This document shows positions 1 to 13,027 of a stretch of DNA of 64,000 nt, in pieces. Each line of letters starts with the position of its first letter. Position 1 is the first letter of the stretch. The DNA is from Caprimulgus europaeus (lineage: Eukaryota > Chordata > Aves > Caprimulgiformes > Caprimulgidae). The notes under the pieces are model-generated. The model saw only the letters and a list, made by a program, of their open reading frames with translations, did no database searches and was not told the origin of the DNA. Where the stretch lies: the NCBI GenBank assembly GCA_907165065.1, contig OU015524.1, positions 62,227,295 through 62,291,294 on the forward strand. Direction: 5' to 3'. Both the position numbers and the translations under genes were made by a program.

Positions 1-3000
1 GTATGTATTATTAGAGAATATTACAATTTCTGTGTGATTTTTGTGAAGACTGTCCTATCCCCTTTTGTTTTATCCTGGCTGTATAATCCTCCTTTCTTTT
101 GAAGCCTGAATCTCTGAATGAAAATGCATTTTGACAACAGCTTGTGAATTACTTTAACAAGATTTTGACTTAAACCTTCCTGACAGTTTTCAAGTGATGC
201 TTAAGCAAGGGAAATGTAGACTGCTGAATAACTATAAATGAAGGATAGCTAAAATAATGAAGGTAAGAGGAAGCAGTGTTTTCCTAGTTTAAGTGGGGAT
301 AACTGTCCTAAAATGTCTTTAAAAATTTCAGTGTGGTATAGAACTTTTAACATGGCTTAACAGATAGGTTGCATCTGCAGTCTGTGTACTCTGAGAAAAC
401 TTCAACATCAGTGGTGTAGTGGACTCTTAAAAATAGTGTTTAAAATGAACTGGAAACAATATTTTTTGTCCTTCGTTTTTCTTTTAAACATAGAAAATGC
501 TGTCAGTGACATTTACTTCCTCATTATTGTGTTGCTTGCAGTGGGATAAGCCTGATTCTGTTGTTTATCTTGCTTTCGCTTCATGGTCGTGCTTGCTTGC
601 TGAGGCTGATATAAGACACCCAAAGATCCTGCTGTTATATTGTTAAGACTTTTCTTGACTCCCGCTTTGGTCATGACTGTGACTCAGTATCTGGCAGGTA
701 GTGGGCTATCAATTTTTTAAAACTGTCTAGGTTTCTGTGTTAAGGTTTGAGTGTGTGAGGGTAGGGGGGGTTGTTTGCCTCTTTTTTTTAAATGTATGTA
801 GGTTGTTTGGGGTGGGTTTTTTTTTGTTTTGTTTTGTTTTAAGCTGCTTGCAAGTATTGTTAAAAAGCTTAACTTCCAAGTGTGTTGCTGATGGCTTTGC
901 CAAGCTAGTTTCAGGGAAGCTTTAAGATTGCAGCGCTGCCAAAAGAAGCAGTCCTGTCTGGCTGTTATTGCAACTTCCCTGTGTTGGCCCAAATGTTTGC
1001 GGGGCTGTCATGAACCATATCAGCAAAATCACCTGTACTGAAACTAGTCCAAGTGGTCCCTAAGTTTTTGATCTAGTTCACTGTGTAGCTGCAGAAATTC
1101 TTATGCTGGCATAAGGGAGAAGATCATCAAGAATGTGAGGAAACAAAGGAAAGGATAGGAGAGATGGGACTGTTTCTTTAAACTAGCAGTGTTGACTTAA
1201 CTCTGGTTCAAAGTACTGTGGAGCTACTGCAGCTTCCTTTGTAATATCCAGACTTTCTAACACAGGAGTGAAATGGTTGAGAGCCAAGCATCTCTTTTCC
1301 TGTATTTAGGGCAGAAAACAAGGGAAAAAGAAGCTTGAGTAGCAAAAAGCACGTGGATTCAGGCATAGAACACGTTCCTAGCAGTCATGGTCCTCTCTTA
1401 AAAATCCTTGATGTTAGTGATGATGTCTTGTGTAACATTCTTAATACACATTGTGTCTCTTCTGAGACTAGTCCAGAGATAAACTTCATCCACTGGAGAG
1501 GGGCAGCAAGTCTTTTGATTTAGTGATTGATGTTGTGTAGCAACATATGATGCTTAGCACCTCTTTTTCATTGCCCTTTACACCTAACATGGTGTAGCCA
1601 CTGCATACTGACAATGAGCACAAGAGTCTACTGGAAGATGCTGTGGGTGATTTGATACCATGAAACAGTATTTTGTAGTTGTGATGCTTTCAGAGGAATG
1701 TGTGCTTTTCTCTGAAAAAAATGTGAAGCATGTAGAAGCCTACTGTTCTAAAGGAGCTGTTTTCCTACATATTTCTATATCTACCACTATTCTTCTCTAA
1801 ATTAGCTTTAATAGAGGTTAATCAAATTTTATATTTTTGCATATTGAGATAATATTTGCACAGACAAAACAATGTTTGCACAAACATTTATTCAATAAAC
1901 AGTTATGCAGTCTTTTCATTTCTGCTCCTAAATGTGAGAATTGTTTGGAAAAGGGGGTTTTGTGTGTCAAGACTTTACCTATTACAATTAAGTGGAAACA
2001 AAAGCTGCAAGTAGTTGATTTTTTAAAAATTCAATATTTAAGGTTTTCTATTCAAAACAGGTTTTTGAAAATGTTATATCCATACTCCGATTAAAAAAAA
2101 ACCAACAAACAAATCCCAAATATTAGGGAAAAGGGTAGGAAATGTATTTTAGCTACCAGGGTTGGACATGGTATATCCAGTGGCTGTTTTAAAAAAAAAA
2201 ATAAATAAAAAATGTGGCTACTTCTCACCTTTGCCAGTTTCTATAAAAGATTCCTAAAACTGTGCAGAACTGACTGTCAGAGTTTGAATTGTAGTAATTA
2301 AAGATCCTGTCTTCTGCCTGGAGGTTTTAAAGATGAAGTAACTATCTTGTTCTATATCCCTACAATCTAAAGACTTGTCTAAATTTGGATTTTGAATTTC
2401 AGCTAATACCAAAAGGTTGTTTTTAAAACTCAGAAGTAGAGGTGATTTAAATACTGATTTAAAATCTCAGACTGAACTTCAACCATTTAGCTGAAGCTTG
2501 TATTACTTTTTCTGTACTGGACTTCTGAATGCCTTAATTAACATTTGCTAGCTAATACCATCTCGCCTTTTGTCTAGACAAGATCTGAAATGGTCCGATA
2601 CACTACTGTGCTCCTTCAGAGACTCATGCTTGCTGATGATGAGAAGTAAAAACTTAATCTTATTAAAGCATATGTTTTGTAGAAATTGGAAATATCTTGG
2701 TCACTACTAGTGAATGGTAAGTGGACTTTTGAAAGCAGTGTTTATGAACACAAGTGCTGCATTTCTTCTTTTAGATGAAGAAAACATTGAAAACATCTGT
2801 GAACAAGTGTGAAAGTGCCATTTAGGAGCAATGGGTTTGTCGTATGGCTTTATTCCTTTTTAATGAATAAACTGTTGAGATGCAGAATTTCCGGGAGATC
2901 CATCCCGTCTGTATTGAATTGGGAGAACATTTGGAGTTGCTTGAGTGGAATTGGAAAGTTTGCTTAATGTTGAGTCAGACTACAAATATGTGCATAGTCT

Positions 3001-3756
3001 TAAGGCTTTGAGATAATTAAAAGCTGAGGCCAGTGAAAAGTTTGTACTTCTGAGACTAATTTCATTATTACAATTATGCTTTGTTTCTGTATACCTATGA
3101 AAAAGCTTATTTTTGAGGAAGGGAGATGTTGGTTATTTAGGTAAACTCATATATGTGTGCATTTTAAACAGGAAGGTGTATTGGAGTAGTGCTTTTACAA
3201 AAGTTGCAGAGAAGCCTAAAGATAAAGCTTTCGCTGTTGTCCGAAGTTCTCATCCCAAATTTTCTTTTCGAAGAAGATGGATCCAGTTAAGTGCAAACTG
3301 ATCTAAGAGTTTGCCACTGCCCTTTTTGCCTCCTCCTCCTGGCTGTGTCCTGTGCTTTCCCCCATAATCCAACTCTGGCATTTGTTTGGACCTTCATTAA
3401 GCCAGTTTGATAACCTGGCCATATGAAAGTGATTTCTGGGTATCAAGAGTCTACTTACTGAAGGACTCTAAAGGTGTCAGGGCTGTTGTGAAGGCGATGA
3501 TAGTGTGTTACACAGCCCTGTAAGCAAGGCTGAAGTGGTCATGTATGGAAGGGGAGTAGGATTTGCCCCTTGGCAGTGGCTAGCCTGTGAGCTGCTCCAG
3601 CCTTGACATGTAGCTTCACCGAGTCCAGGAGTAAATTTACCATTTCTTATGTGTTCCCTTTTAATGATAAACGGGTTGAACCCATTTAAGCAAAATGTAT
3701 TACCTGCCCTTTAGTTCAAGTTCATGTCTTTGACAGTCTCTTTTTCTGCTCCATAG
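1..3756. other. Presumed BCLAF1 5' intron; no gene seen
   Basis: No coding exon or RNA gene is supported here. The stretch is AT-rich with homopolymer runs (T/G-rich at about 770-840, A-rich near 2090-2105 and 2190-2212). It lies upstream of the candidate non-coding BCLAF1 exon at 3757. No CpG island is present, so the BCLAF1 promoter and first exon are probably left of the window. Short ATG-started open frames here (for example 3113-3301) have no matching splice signals and are treated as chance. Confidence 0.55.
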
Positions 3757-3831
3757 GGATCAGGATTGCTGAAAGCACAAATAAGAGAGTTTTGAAATAA
3801 TTACTTCATTGGCACCAACTGACAGTTTGAG
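3757..3831 (+). other. BCLAF1: Candidate non-coding 5' exon of BCLAF1
   Basis: A 75-nt segment is preceded by a good pyrimidine tract ending in ccatag (3751-3756) and followed by a strong donor, gag|gtaaga (3832). It lies 2.1 kb upstream of the start-codon exon on the same strand and has stops in its frames, so it would be 5' UTR. This is inference from splice sites only; RNA evidence would decide. Confidence 0.5.
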
Positions 3832-5927
3832 GTAAGATTAACTTCATTCTATTTTTAAATGCTCTGATTGAACCCAACCATTTAAAATGAGAATTGATTT
3901 TGTTTTAGTAAAATTTGTGCTTGCAATAAGAAACTAAAATATATAAAACTTTCTGAAATTTATGCCTCTCTCATAAAGGTCAGCTAGGGTACAGTATTTA
4001 CATACTTGTATATAGAATGCAAATGTATAAATATTATTGTTGAATGGAGGGAAAATAAACCAGATTGCCTTTAAAGCTGAGATTGGGTTGTATTATAAAC
4101 TTATTGTGCATCTGAAGTTTGGCCTGAAAATTACTTGTAATAGCAAAAAAACAGGGTTTTTTTTCTATCAGTATTGGAAAATTGGTATGCTTCATATCTT
4201 ACAACAGTTTAAAAACTCTAAATTAATGTTGCCCGTGAGTAGATAAGCATAAGTGACTGCAAGCCATTTCCCGTGAGTTTAATTGAACACAATGAATTAG
4301 AAACCATCTTTGGAGTATAGGTTATATAAATTTGCTTTTTAATGGAAGGTGCCAATAAAAGACAGCATTCAACATATTCTTCTTCTCCAAGGTAAATAAT
4401 TTTTTTTTTTTTTTTTAGTTAAATGGGAAGATAGATTAGGTTAAAATTAATATTTTGCTGGATTAGTTTCAGGTGAGATTACATCTCTTTGGGGCAAACT
4501 CTTGTGCTGCTGTGGTGGGGAAAATCAAAAGGGGCAGGAGGGACTAGTTGACAGGGGAAAGAAAGGTGGGTCTGCTTTTTTTCTTTTGGGTTTGTTTAGA
4601 TGTGTCTAAAGTCTCTGAAATTTTGTTAACTTTAAATTAAGATCTAATGCTGTTTATTTGTCTTTATATAACTGAAATATCACCCAGGTAACAAGAAAGA
4701 TTATATAAAGTACCTTGTGACAGAAAGTGCTTGTTCTGTTGAGCTTGTATTTTCAGTACAGTAACTTTAGGCTTGTTTGCAATACAAAAGCTAAATATTT
4801 GTGGGGTTTTTTTTGTTTAATTATTATTAAACAATTATAGATACTGAGCATACAAAAGGCCTGAAAATGTGTAGTTGCTTGTCGACAGTTTATAATCAGG
4901 TTGTCTAATGTGACTCCTTTTTTTTTTTTTTTTTTTTTTAAGCTGGGCAATTTCCAAAGAAAATGGTAATGAGTAAAAGATTTTATTAATTAAATTGGGG
5001 ATTTTTAGCCACTGATCTGAAAAGAAAAGGAATAGGTTGGTATTTTCTTTATGATTAGCACTAATTAATTCTAAATATTTATTATGACTGTACATAAGAA
5101 ATTATAGTTTATTAAGAGTTCATTTTCTTTTAGGAATCATTGTTGTATAATCAATTGCCATTTTCATAGCTTAATTTGAGCTGAAAAATATTGAATTCTG
5201 TTGCAAATTATATTATTTAATTAATTGTTAAAATATTTTAATTTGGCCATGCACTTTACACACAGTTTAAAAAGCAAGGTTAACCTAAAAAGGTGCAGGA
5301 TGGGCATATTGACTGGTGGAAAATCGGATCAGAGTGATTAGCTTTAGTACATGTGGTTAGGAGAAATAATACCTCTGGCTCAAACCAACAACTGCTGGAC
5401 AGGATACTTCAGGGCCTTTTCTCTGCTTATGTAAAAGGTATGTTGTAGGGGACTATAAAGTCCTTCTGGAGAAGGATTGGTGCATTGGAAATGCAAGGAA
5501 ACTGTAAAGCACACAAATGGCAAGAATTCTGTTTAAAATATATTAAAATGTGTAATTATCCAGACTCACATTATTTCTTGTCTTCATTTGCAGAAACATT
5601 TTTTTTTGTTGCTTTCTCTCTCCTACAGGATCAGTTTACAATTAAATTTGGAAAACTTTGCTGTTTATCTTTTCAGACAAACTGCGTGCACTGTAGCTAT
5701 GTTAGTCTTTAAAATGTTGTTGAGCTTTTAATTTACTAATAAATGTACTCGTACTCTTCAAAATTACTTTGTTTAGGAAGTGTTACACCTCTTTCTAATA
5801 TTCTCATTTTATCATATAAAAATTTTGTTAATTTCTATGATTTACATGGACTCTAAATAGCAGCTTCTTTTTTTTTTCCCCTCTTCCAATCTTTTTCTTT
5901 CGGGAAGAAGTATATCGGCTGAGAAAA

Positions 5928-6031
5928 ATGGGTCGATCTAACTCTAGATCACATTCTTCAAGATCAAAGTCCAGATCTCAGTCCAGCTCTAGGTCAAGAT
6001 CCAGATCACATTCTAGAAAAAAGAGATACAG
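5928..6031 (+). CDS. BCLAF1: BCLAF1 coding exon 1 (start codon)
   Basis: ATG at 5928 opens MGRSNSRSHSSRSKSRSQ, the characteristic RS-rich N-terminus of BCLAF1. 34 codons plus 2 nt; donor ag|gtaaat at 6032. A T-rich tract at about 5868-5900 precedes the exon, with the acceptor AG near 5907-5910, so there are about 20 nt of 5' UTR in this exon. Confidence 0.95.
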
Positions 6032-6886
6032 GTAAATCAATGTCTTACTGCATGGAAAGTTGGTTTAGTATATTAGATTTTGCCTGGAAATTATTGTTCA
6101 CTTGATGATGCTGTGGCAAAAGTAAGCCTGGGATCTTATTTAATTTTAGGCAGTAGGTAAATTCTGCTTTGAATGTAATTCCTGTTACTTTAATACTTGA
6201 TTGTTTTTTCTCTTTTCCTGTATCTCAGGATAAGTTCAGAATGCTAATGGTTCTTTGTGACTTGTGGCTTGTTCGACTCTCCCCTCCCCCTTCTCACAGT
6301 GTTTTCTTTGTCCAGTCTCTTTCCCTGTGATTTGTTCTGTATTTCTCATGGGACTGTTCAGATCTGGAGTAACTTAAGGCTTCAGCAGATAAGCTTAGCT
6401 ATATCTTGTCTTCCCAGTTGCCTCTGGCCATTTCCTCACCTTTCTTACTGGTGGACATTACCATTTCCCATAGCAGAAGTGGCTGAATTAAATGTTTACT
6501 GCCTCATCAGCTGCTGTCCACAGCCTGGCGTATTAAACTGGCAGTCATGGAACTTCATGTTCCAGGCTGTGAACCGTGGTGGCTGAGGAGCTGAATGCCA
6601 TGCTCCAGAGTGGTGACAGTCTCTAATAAAATGGTAGGGCAGGCCACTGATGCTGAAGTGATGCTGAAGATAAGTTTCACAGTTCTTAGGAGTATAGACT
6701 TGTTTATTATAACCTTTTGAGACAGAAGTAATAAATAAAGGTAAATTGTAGAAGTTACTTTAAGACTGTTGGTCCTCCTCCTACCACTCTTACTGCATAT
6801 GAGAAATCTACCTTTTAGTGTCAAAGCACTTTTTTTTTTTTTAGTTATCCCATTGTCAGATGTTAACGTTTGCTTTTTAATTTTAG

Positions 6887-7792
6887 TTCTAGGTCTCGGT
6901 CGAGGACGTATTCACGATCTCGCAGCAGGGATCGTGTTTATTCTCGAGATTATCGCAGAGATTACAGAAATAATAGAGGAATGAGACGTCCCTATGGTTA
7001 CAGAGGAAGAGGTAGAGGGTATTATCAAGGAGGAGGTGGTAGATACCATCGTGGAGGTTATAGGCCTGTCTGGAACCGAAGACACTCCCGAAGCCCTAGG
7101 CGCGGCCGTTCACGTTCCAGAAGTCCAAAACGAAGGTCTGTGTCTTCCCAGAGGTCCCGGAGCAGATCTCGTCGATCTTACAGATCTTCCAGGTCCCCAA
7201 GGTCCTCTTCATCTCGTTCTTCATCCCCATACAGCAAATCACCTGTCTCTTCCAAAAGACGCGCGTCTCTGGAAAAGCAGGCAAAGAAAACTGAAGGGGC
7301 TCCTTTGCAAGATAGCCCTTTGAAAAATAAGTCACAAGATGAACAGAAAGATACATTTGAACATGACCCATCAGAGTCTCTTGATGATTTTAACAAATCA
7401 GCAGCAGCTTCTGGCGACATTTGGCCTGGCCTTTCAGCGTATGATAACAGTCCGAGGTCACCCCATAGTCCTTCTATTGCCACCCCACCTAGTCAGAGTT
7501 CATCTTGCTCTGATGCCCCTTTGCTTAGTACAGCCCACTCAGCAAAGGACACACCTCAACATTCCCATTCCATTCAGCATAGTCCTGAGAGGTCTGGCTC
7601 TGGTTCTCTTGGAAATGGTTCTAGCCGTTACAGTCCTTCTCAGAATAGCCCACTGCATCACATCCCCTCGAGGAGAAGCCCTGCAAAGACAATCCCATCA
7701 CAGAGCGCTCCCCGTGAGGAGGCTCGAGTGCGGTCGTTCTACCCTGAGGGTGGTGAACAGGAAACTGCAAAAGGTGGAAAGTTTACAAAAAG
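6887..7792 (+). CDS. BCLAF1: BCLAF1 coding exon 2 (large RS/SP exon)
   Basis: Acceptor ttttag at 6881-6886, donor ag|gtaaga at 7793. 906 nt encode residues 35-337: the RS repeats SRSRSRTYSRSRSRDR, the Gly/Arg segment GYRGRGRGYYQGGGG, further RS/SP repeats, then a Ser-rich stretch with GDIWPGLSAYDNSPRSPHSP. Phase 2 at both ends. Confidence 0.96.
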
Positions 7793-9246
7793 GTAAGAAT
7801 TAAATTATAAGCCTAATGTTGCGTCTTAAAATGCTGTGTGTTACAGAGTTTTGACAGCATTATCACTGTGCCCTGAAAAATGCAATATGGAAAACTGGAA
7901 TAAGTATTACTAATTTTAGTTTGAAACAAATGCCTTTCCCTCCTGAGATGGTTCAGGTTCTTGGTCGTTGGCTAGAGGAGATAGGGACATGTATGCTTGA
8001 GGGAAAAACTAGTTTGTGCTTTTCCTTTACAGTGTATTTTCTTATATTTAGTTTACTGTTAAGAAAAATCTTAATTGGAATAGTGCATCAGACTTGCTTG
8101 TTTGATAGTGAGTTCTGTTCAAGTATTTCAAAATTTTAATGTTTCATGTAGTTTGAAATGCAAATCTTCTGGAAGTCTAAAAATGTAGATGTTGTACAAT
8201 GATTTCTTTGTTAGCATAAATGGCATCCATTGCTACTTGTGTGGTGCAATATGGCAACTTTGATACCTTGACTTGCATTATGTATGAAAGAGGGTAGGTC
8301 TTGGTATGCTTGGAATGTAATTCTGTTGATGTGATGGACAACATATTTAAAATCGAATGTGTATTTTACAATTAATGTAAAATACTTAAATTTGCTCTTA
8401 AAATGTTTGATATATTAGTAATTTTTAAAAGCTGTAAAAATCTTGCTGACATTGGACTGTTCCTTTCTAATGTGACTTGTACTTCAGTGGATTTCTTATA
8501 AAATCAATTACAGAGCAAAGCTGTGACTATGTTGTATAGGTTTGATGGTAGGCTTTTAAATGAATTTGTCCAGTCAGTGATTTATTATGTAAAAATACAC
8601 TGTTTAGAATATCAAAATATGACTTCCAGCGGGTTATATGTGCTAGAATTGGTGAACGTATTAGGACCTGTGTGAAAATAGTGTATAGATAAGGCAGTGG
8701 CTGAAATAACTAATTGGTAAGTGTGTTTTTGTGTTTAGTACAGCTGCCTTCTAAAGGTTCCCTGTTTATAGTGAATGCATTAAGCCTTTGTCATATTTTG
8801 GAATTTTCTTAGAACTGTACGGGATCTTGAATATTATTCACTTTTTTTTATATGGTGCTCTTTTAAGTTTTTTGCTAATAGGAAGTACAGAAATGAGTTG
8901 CAGTCTGTATTAGCAAATTTCATTTGAATTTGGTGGAAAAAATGACTAGTATAAGAGAATGTGAAACTGGGTACTGATGAAGAAAGAGCAAAGAAACAAC
9001 TAGCTCTTTTATAAACTCGAGCAGAGAGTTTCTAGTTGTTCTACAGATATGTTCTTCAGATGCCTCCAGTAGTCCATAAATGATAGTGGGTACAGTGTTA
9101 ATAGTGTGTGAAGCATTGCATGCTAAAATTAAATTGCTCAGAGGAATGTATTTTCTTCTTGGTGTGGAATTGACACAAAAGAGGAATGCAAGTGAACTGG
9201 AATGAATGCAATCTAGAGTTACCAGTCTCTTCTTTGCTATCCACAG

Positions 9247-9918
9247 GTACACAGATGAAGAGTCTAGAGTATACCTGCTTGATAGGGGTAATACCAGGGA
9301 GAAGGAGGCCCAGAAGGAGAGAGGATCAGAAAAAGGGAGGACAGAGGGAGAAAGGGAATGGGAGGAACAGGAAACTTTAGATTTTTTTGTTGATAAAGAG
9401 ACTGGGAAAGAAAAGTTTAATGACTCTGAAGGGGAGGACACAGAGGAGACAGAGGATTACAGACAGTTCAGAAAGTCTGTCCTGGCAGATCAGGGTAAAA
9501 ATTTTCCTACTGCATCTCACCGGAATTCTGAGGAGGAAGGAGCCAAATACAAATCTAAAATATCAATCAAGGGCAATAGAGAGAGCGATGGATTTAGAGA
9601 TGAGAAAAGTTATAAGCTTAAAGAGACTGGCTATGTAGTGGAAAGGCCTAGTGCAACAAAAGATAAGCACAAGGAAGAAGACAAGAGTTCTGAGAGACTA
9701 ATGATGAAGAAAGAAACTCAGTCACCTGAGCAGGTAAAGTCTGAAAAGCTCAAAGAACTCTTTGATTACAGTCCCCCTCTCCACAAGAATCTGGATGCGA
9801 GAGAAAAATCCACCTTCAGAGAGGAGAGCCCACTTAGGATCAAAATGATAGCCAGTGACTCCCATCGTCCCGAAGTTAAACTCAAAATGGCACCAGTACC
9901 TCTTGATGATTCCAATAG
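9247..9918 (+). CDS. BCLAF1: BCLAF1 coding exon 3
   Basis: Acceptor ccacag at 9241-9246, donor ag|gtaaat at 9919. 672 nt encode a highly charged segment with TDEESR, NDSEGEDTEETEDYRQFRK, LKETGYVVERPS and PPLHKNLDAREKSTFREESP, all recognisable BCLAF1 motifs. Potential proline-directed phosphosites (SPEQ, YSPP) are present. Phase 2 to phase 2. Confidence 0.96.
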
Positions 9919-10034
9919 GTAAATTATTCCACTTTACAGTGCGGTTTTCCACCTGCCTGCAGTGTCATTCATCTTTATTTAAACTAGCGGTTTCTTTTTG
10001 TGTATCTTTTTTTGTTGTTGTTGATGCATTTTAG

Positions 10035-10204
10035 ACCTGCTTCCTTGACTAAAGACAGGCTGCTTGCTAGCACACTTGTCCATTCCGTCAAGAAGGAGCA
10101 AGAGTTCCGATCCATCTTTGACCACATTAAGTTGCCACAGGCCAGCAAAAGCACGTCAGAGTCATTTATTCAGCACATTGTGTCCTTGGTTCATCATGTC
10201 AAAG
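10035..10204 (+). CDS. BCLAF1: BCLAF1 coding exon 4 (family-conserved core)
   Basis: Acceptor ttttag ending 10034, donor aaag|gtatgt at 10205. Encodes [18 protein letters not shown] and [12 protein letters not shown], the block best shared between BCLAF1 and THRAP3, ending in IVSLVHHVK. Phase 2 in, phase 1 out. Confidence 0.96.
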
Positions 10205-10857
10205 GTATGTATTCAGTTTATCATACCAAATACACGTCTGACAACTTCATTTAAGCCTGTTTGCTGTTTCTAGTACAGGAAGATTTCAGCCCTCTTTTTA
10301 TGTTGAGTTAGTCAGACTTTCTTCATTTTGAGGCACACATAAAAACAATCCCCACAGAAACTGGTATCACAAAAAAACAATCAAGCAATGTGGAGCATAA
10401 TAGCAGTTATACTGTGTTTCTGGATAAATTTTTGAGCCTCAGTAAGAATATAAAGTTTGATTTTTTTGCAGTGTAGTTTAAACAATCCTTTCTTACTTAG
10501 TTCTATTTGAATGGCTCTAACATACAGTTTTATATGAAGTGGTGCACTGAGGGTTGACAGGTGTCTTTTGCACTGTAAATACAATGCAATACCTCTTGGA
10601 GCACCCCGGAGCTCATTTTCAGGTTCTTATTAGAAGGGTTTTTTTATCTGAGAGTAATAGATTTAAGAAACATTGTGCTCTAAATGATACTAAAATACGC
10701 TGTGGTACTGCATTTTATTCTTATTTGACAGTATTGTAGTGCTGAAGCCAGGAATTTCACTTATAGGAACATGGCAGTGGCTAAATAAACCTGCATTAAA
10801 TGAATTATGCACTAATTGTTTTCTGACTTAACAGTAGTGGCTGTTGCTTAGTGTAAA

Positions 10858-10926
10858 CACCAAAAAAACCCCCAAGCAACAACAATAAAAACAAAAAAAA
10901 CCCCAAAACCACCAAAAACCCAAACC
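10858..10926 (+). repeat. A/C-rich low-complexity tract
   Basis: Runs of A broken by CC/CCC in a BCLAF1 intron. It is the same kind of tract as at 17041-17160 and, in the opposite orientation, at 770-840, 28755-28815 and 51045-51095. Confidence 0.8.
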
Positions 10927-12921
10927 ATCTAAGTAGAGGTATTTCATTTAGGTCGTATGTCCTGTCAAAGTTTTCTGAGGGAAAAGTAGATAATTCCTTA
11001 AAAACAGATAAGTTCAGAGAGAATATCCAGACAGTTCTTTAAATGCTTTTTTTTCCCCATAGCATTTACTTTTATTTCACTGGGCTGTTGTCTTGTTCTT
11101 GTGTTTAATGTACTGAGATAATATGGAAGAATTTGCTGATGAAAATAGTTTTGCTGTATCCTCATACGAAGAGGAAATGTGGGAATGCTTAATTAGGTGA
11201 CAAGTTTCAGCATATTTCTCTGTAAGCATTGTTTTTTAAGATGCTTAGCTTCTAAAATTGTTAAGATTTGCATGCCAGATGTGCTAAGGTTCCCTTAAGT
11301 CTTGTTTTGTTGGCAAAATTCAGATCACTAAGGCCAAATGATTTCTTGCATTTTGAATTCATTTATAAAGAAGAAAGTAATAGTCAACAGTAATAAATTG
11401 TGATGATATATTAGATTTAAAAAAAAAAGTAATATTGGAACACTTTTGTAGAGTGTAATCTTTGTGAAAGTATCTTATTTTATTGATATGTAAAGAGATT
11501 TAAGACTCAGTCCAATGAGAGCTTCTGTACATTTTTGGCTTAGTGGTACATATGTAGGCTGTAGGTGAAATAATATTCATGAAACTCTCATGTGTTGATC
11601 ACAGAATAGACTGTTTTTCTGTAAACTTTTTTATAATAAACAAATGCCTGGTAAATGTAACAGCTTAACGCCTACCTGGTCAAGTTGCTAGAATATGTAC
11701 AGTTATGGTTGTTTTTGAAAGCAGAACCTCTCTAAGTTGCAAATTTACTGTGGTCTGTGATCAGATTGTAGTAACTCAGTTCTGACAAATTGAAGTTATG
11801 TTCGTTATTGGTGTGATGCGACCAGTCTGAACAGCTCTTTATTAATGTAGAGCTGAAAATGCCCAGTGATGTTTTCTTTTTCATTGTAACTAGGTCCTGG
11901 AATGTGTTTTGAAATGGCAAAATCCATGTTACAAAAGTAAAATAGCTGTTGAAAGATACAGATGCCAAACAGGCAAAGTTGAACCTTCTGTCTTCCTGGC
12001 AAAAATGGCATAAAAACAGAGTTGCTAGCTCAAATTCCTGTGTTTGATGGAATTATGATTGAGGCACTACCCTTGTAGTGGCCGTTTCAAGTTTTAATGG
12101 TTGGTTATGAGACAAATACTGGATGCTGGGCGGTAAGTTGATACAGATGTATGTTGACCTGTTAAGCAGATAGCTTGCTTCATATGTAACATTTCATAGC
12201 TCATGACTTTATGTATTTCTATATTACATTTAAACACATTTGTTGAGCTGGTTTAAAAACTGAGTTTTGCTGTTGATAATTTAACTGTCTCTGAAGGAAA
12301 GAGAAAATTTTGTCAGGGAAGTTGTCAAATTTGCCAAGATGCCAGATGCTTAAATGAATTTATTTACATTAAGGTGTGTTAATTGTCTTGGATCGTTTAT
12401 CATCAAAACTGCAAATCAAGAAATTGTATTCCTTTTGAGAAATGACTTGTTAGGTCATTCATATAGTTATTGAAGTATACATTAGTTTTCACTGAATTAA
12501 CTCTTATTTTAAATTAAAGATAAGATGAATAGTAAAAGCTACTTCTTTCAAGTATTAATAACTCAAAGTAACTTCATTTTCTCTTATAGACAAAGTATAA
12601 AATAACTGTTAAGAAATTGCTCCTTTGTTTTTCATCAGAGAAAAATATCACTGAAAATGAGCAAGTCCAATCAGTAAATGATGTTTGAATTAGATGTAAT
12701 GCAGTCATGGCATAATTATAAGTAGACTTGCAGTGATGCTGTGCACTGTTACTTTGTTTGGGTTACAGAATGTGTAAAAATAGGGGAAATGCCACATTTG
12801 CTTGTCCTGATAGATTTATTGAAAATACATTTTTGCCTGTTACTTGCCTTTCTGTCAGGAGCAAAATACCTGTCAGTTGGATTAAACTAATGAAACAGTG
12901 TTTTTCTATTGTAACCAACAG

Positions 12922-13027
12922 AGCAATACTTCAAGTCAGCTGGAATGACCCTAAATGAGAGGTTCACTGCATATCAGAAAGCTACTGAAGAACACTGCAC
13001 CCGGCAAAAGAGCCCAGAAATACATAG
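12922..13027 (+). CDS. BCLAF1: BCLAF1 coding exon 5
   Basis: Acceptor accaacag ending 12921, donor ag|gtatat at 13028. 106 nt encode EQYFKSAGMTLNERFTAYQK and the segment ending in TRQKSPEIHR. Phase 1 in, phase 2 out, consistent with both neighbours. Confidence 0.95.

Noticed and set aside
2625..2760. C-box-like gctgatgatgagaag (possible C/D snoRNA)
   Set aside because: No D box (CTGA) at suitable distance and no terminal stem.
3490..3535. GATGATAG and GCTGAAG as snoRNA boxes
   Set aside because: The spacing of about 40 nt is too short for a C/D snoRNA, and no stem is visible.
7096..7483. Antisense and alternate-frame open reading frames over BCLAF1 exon 2
   Set aside because: Shadows of the RS-repeat coding frame.
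8920..9441. 173-codon open frame on the - strand
   Set aside because: It is antisense to BCLAF1 coding exon 3, whose sense frame is clearly the real one.
11595..11620. gatcacagaatagac as another CR1 end
   Set aside because: Too short, and the diagnostic TTCCAACC core is absent nearby.
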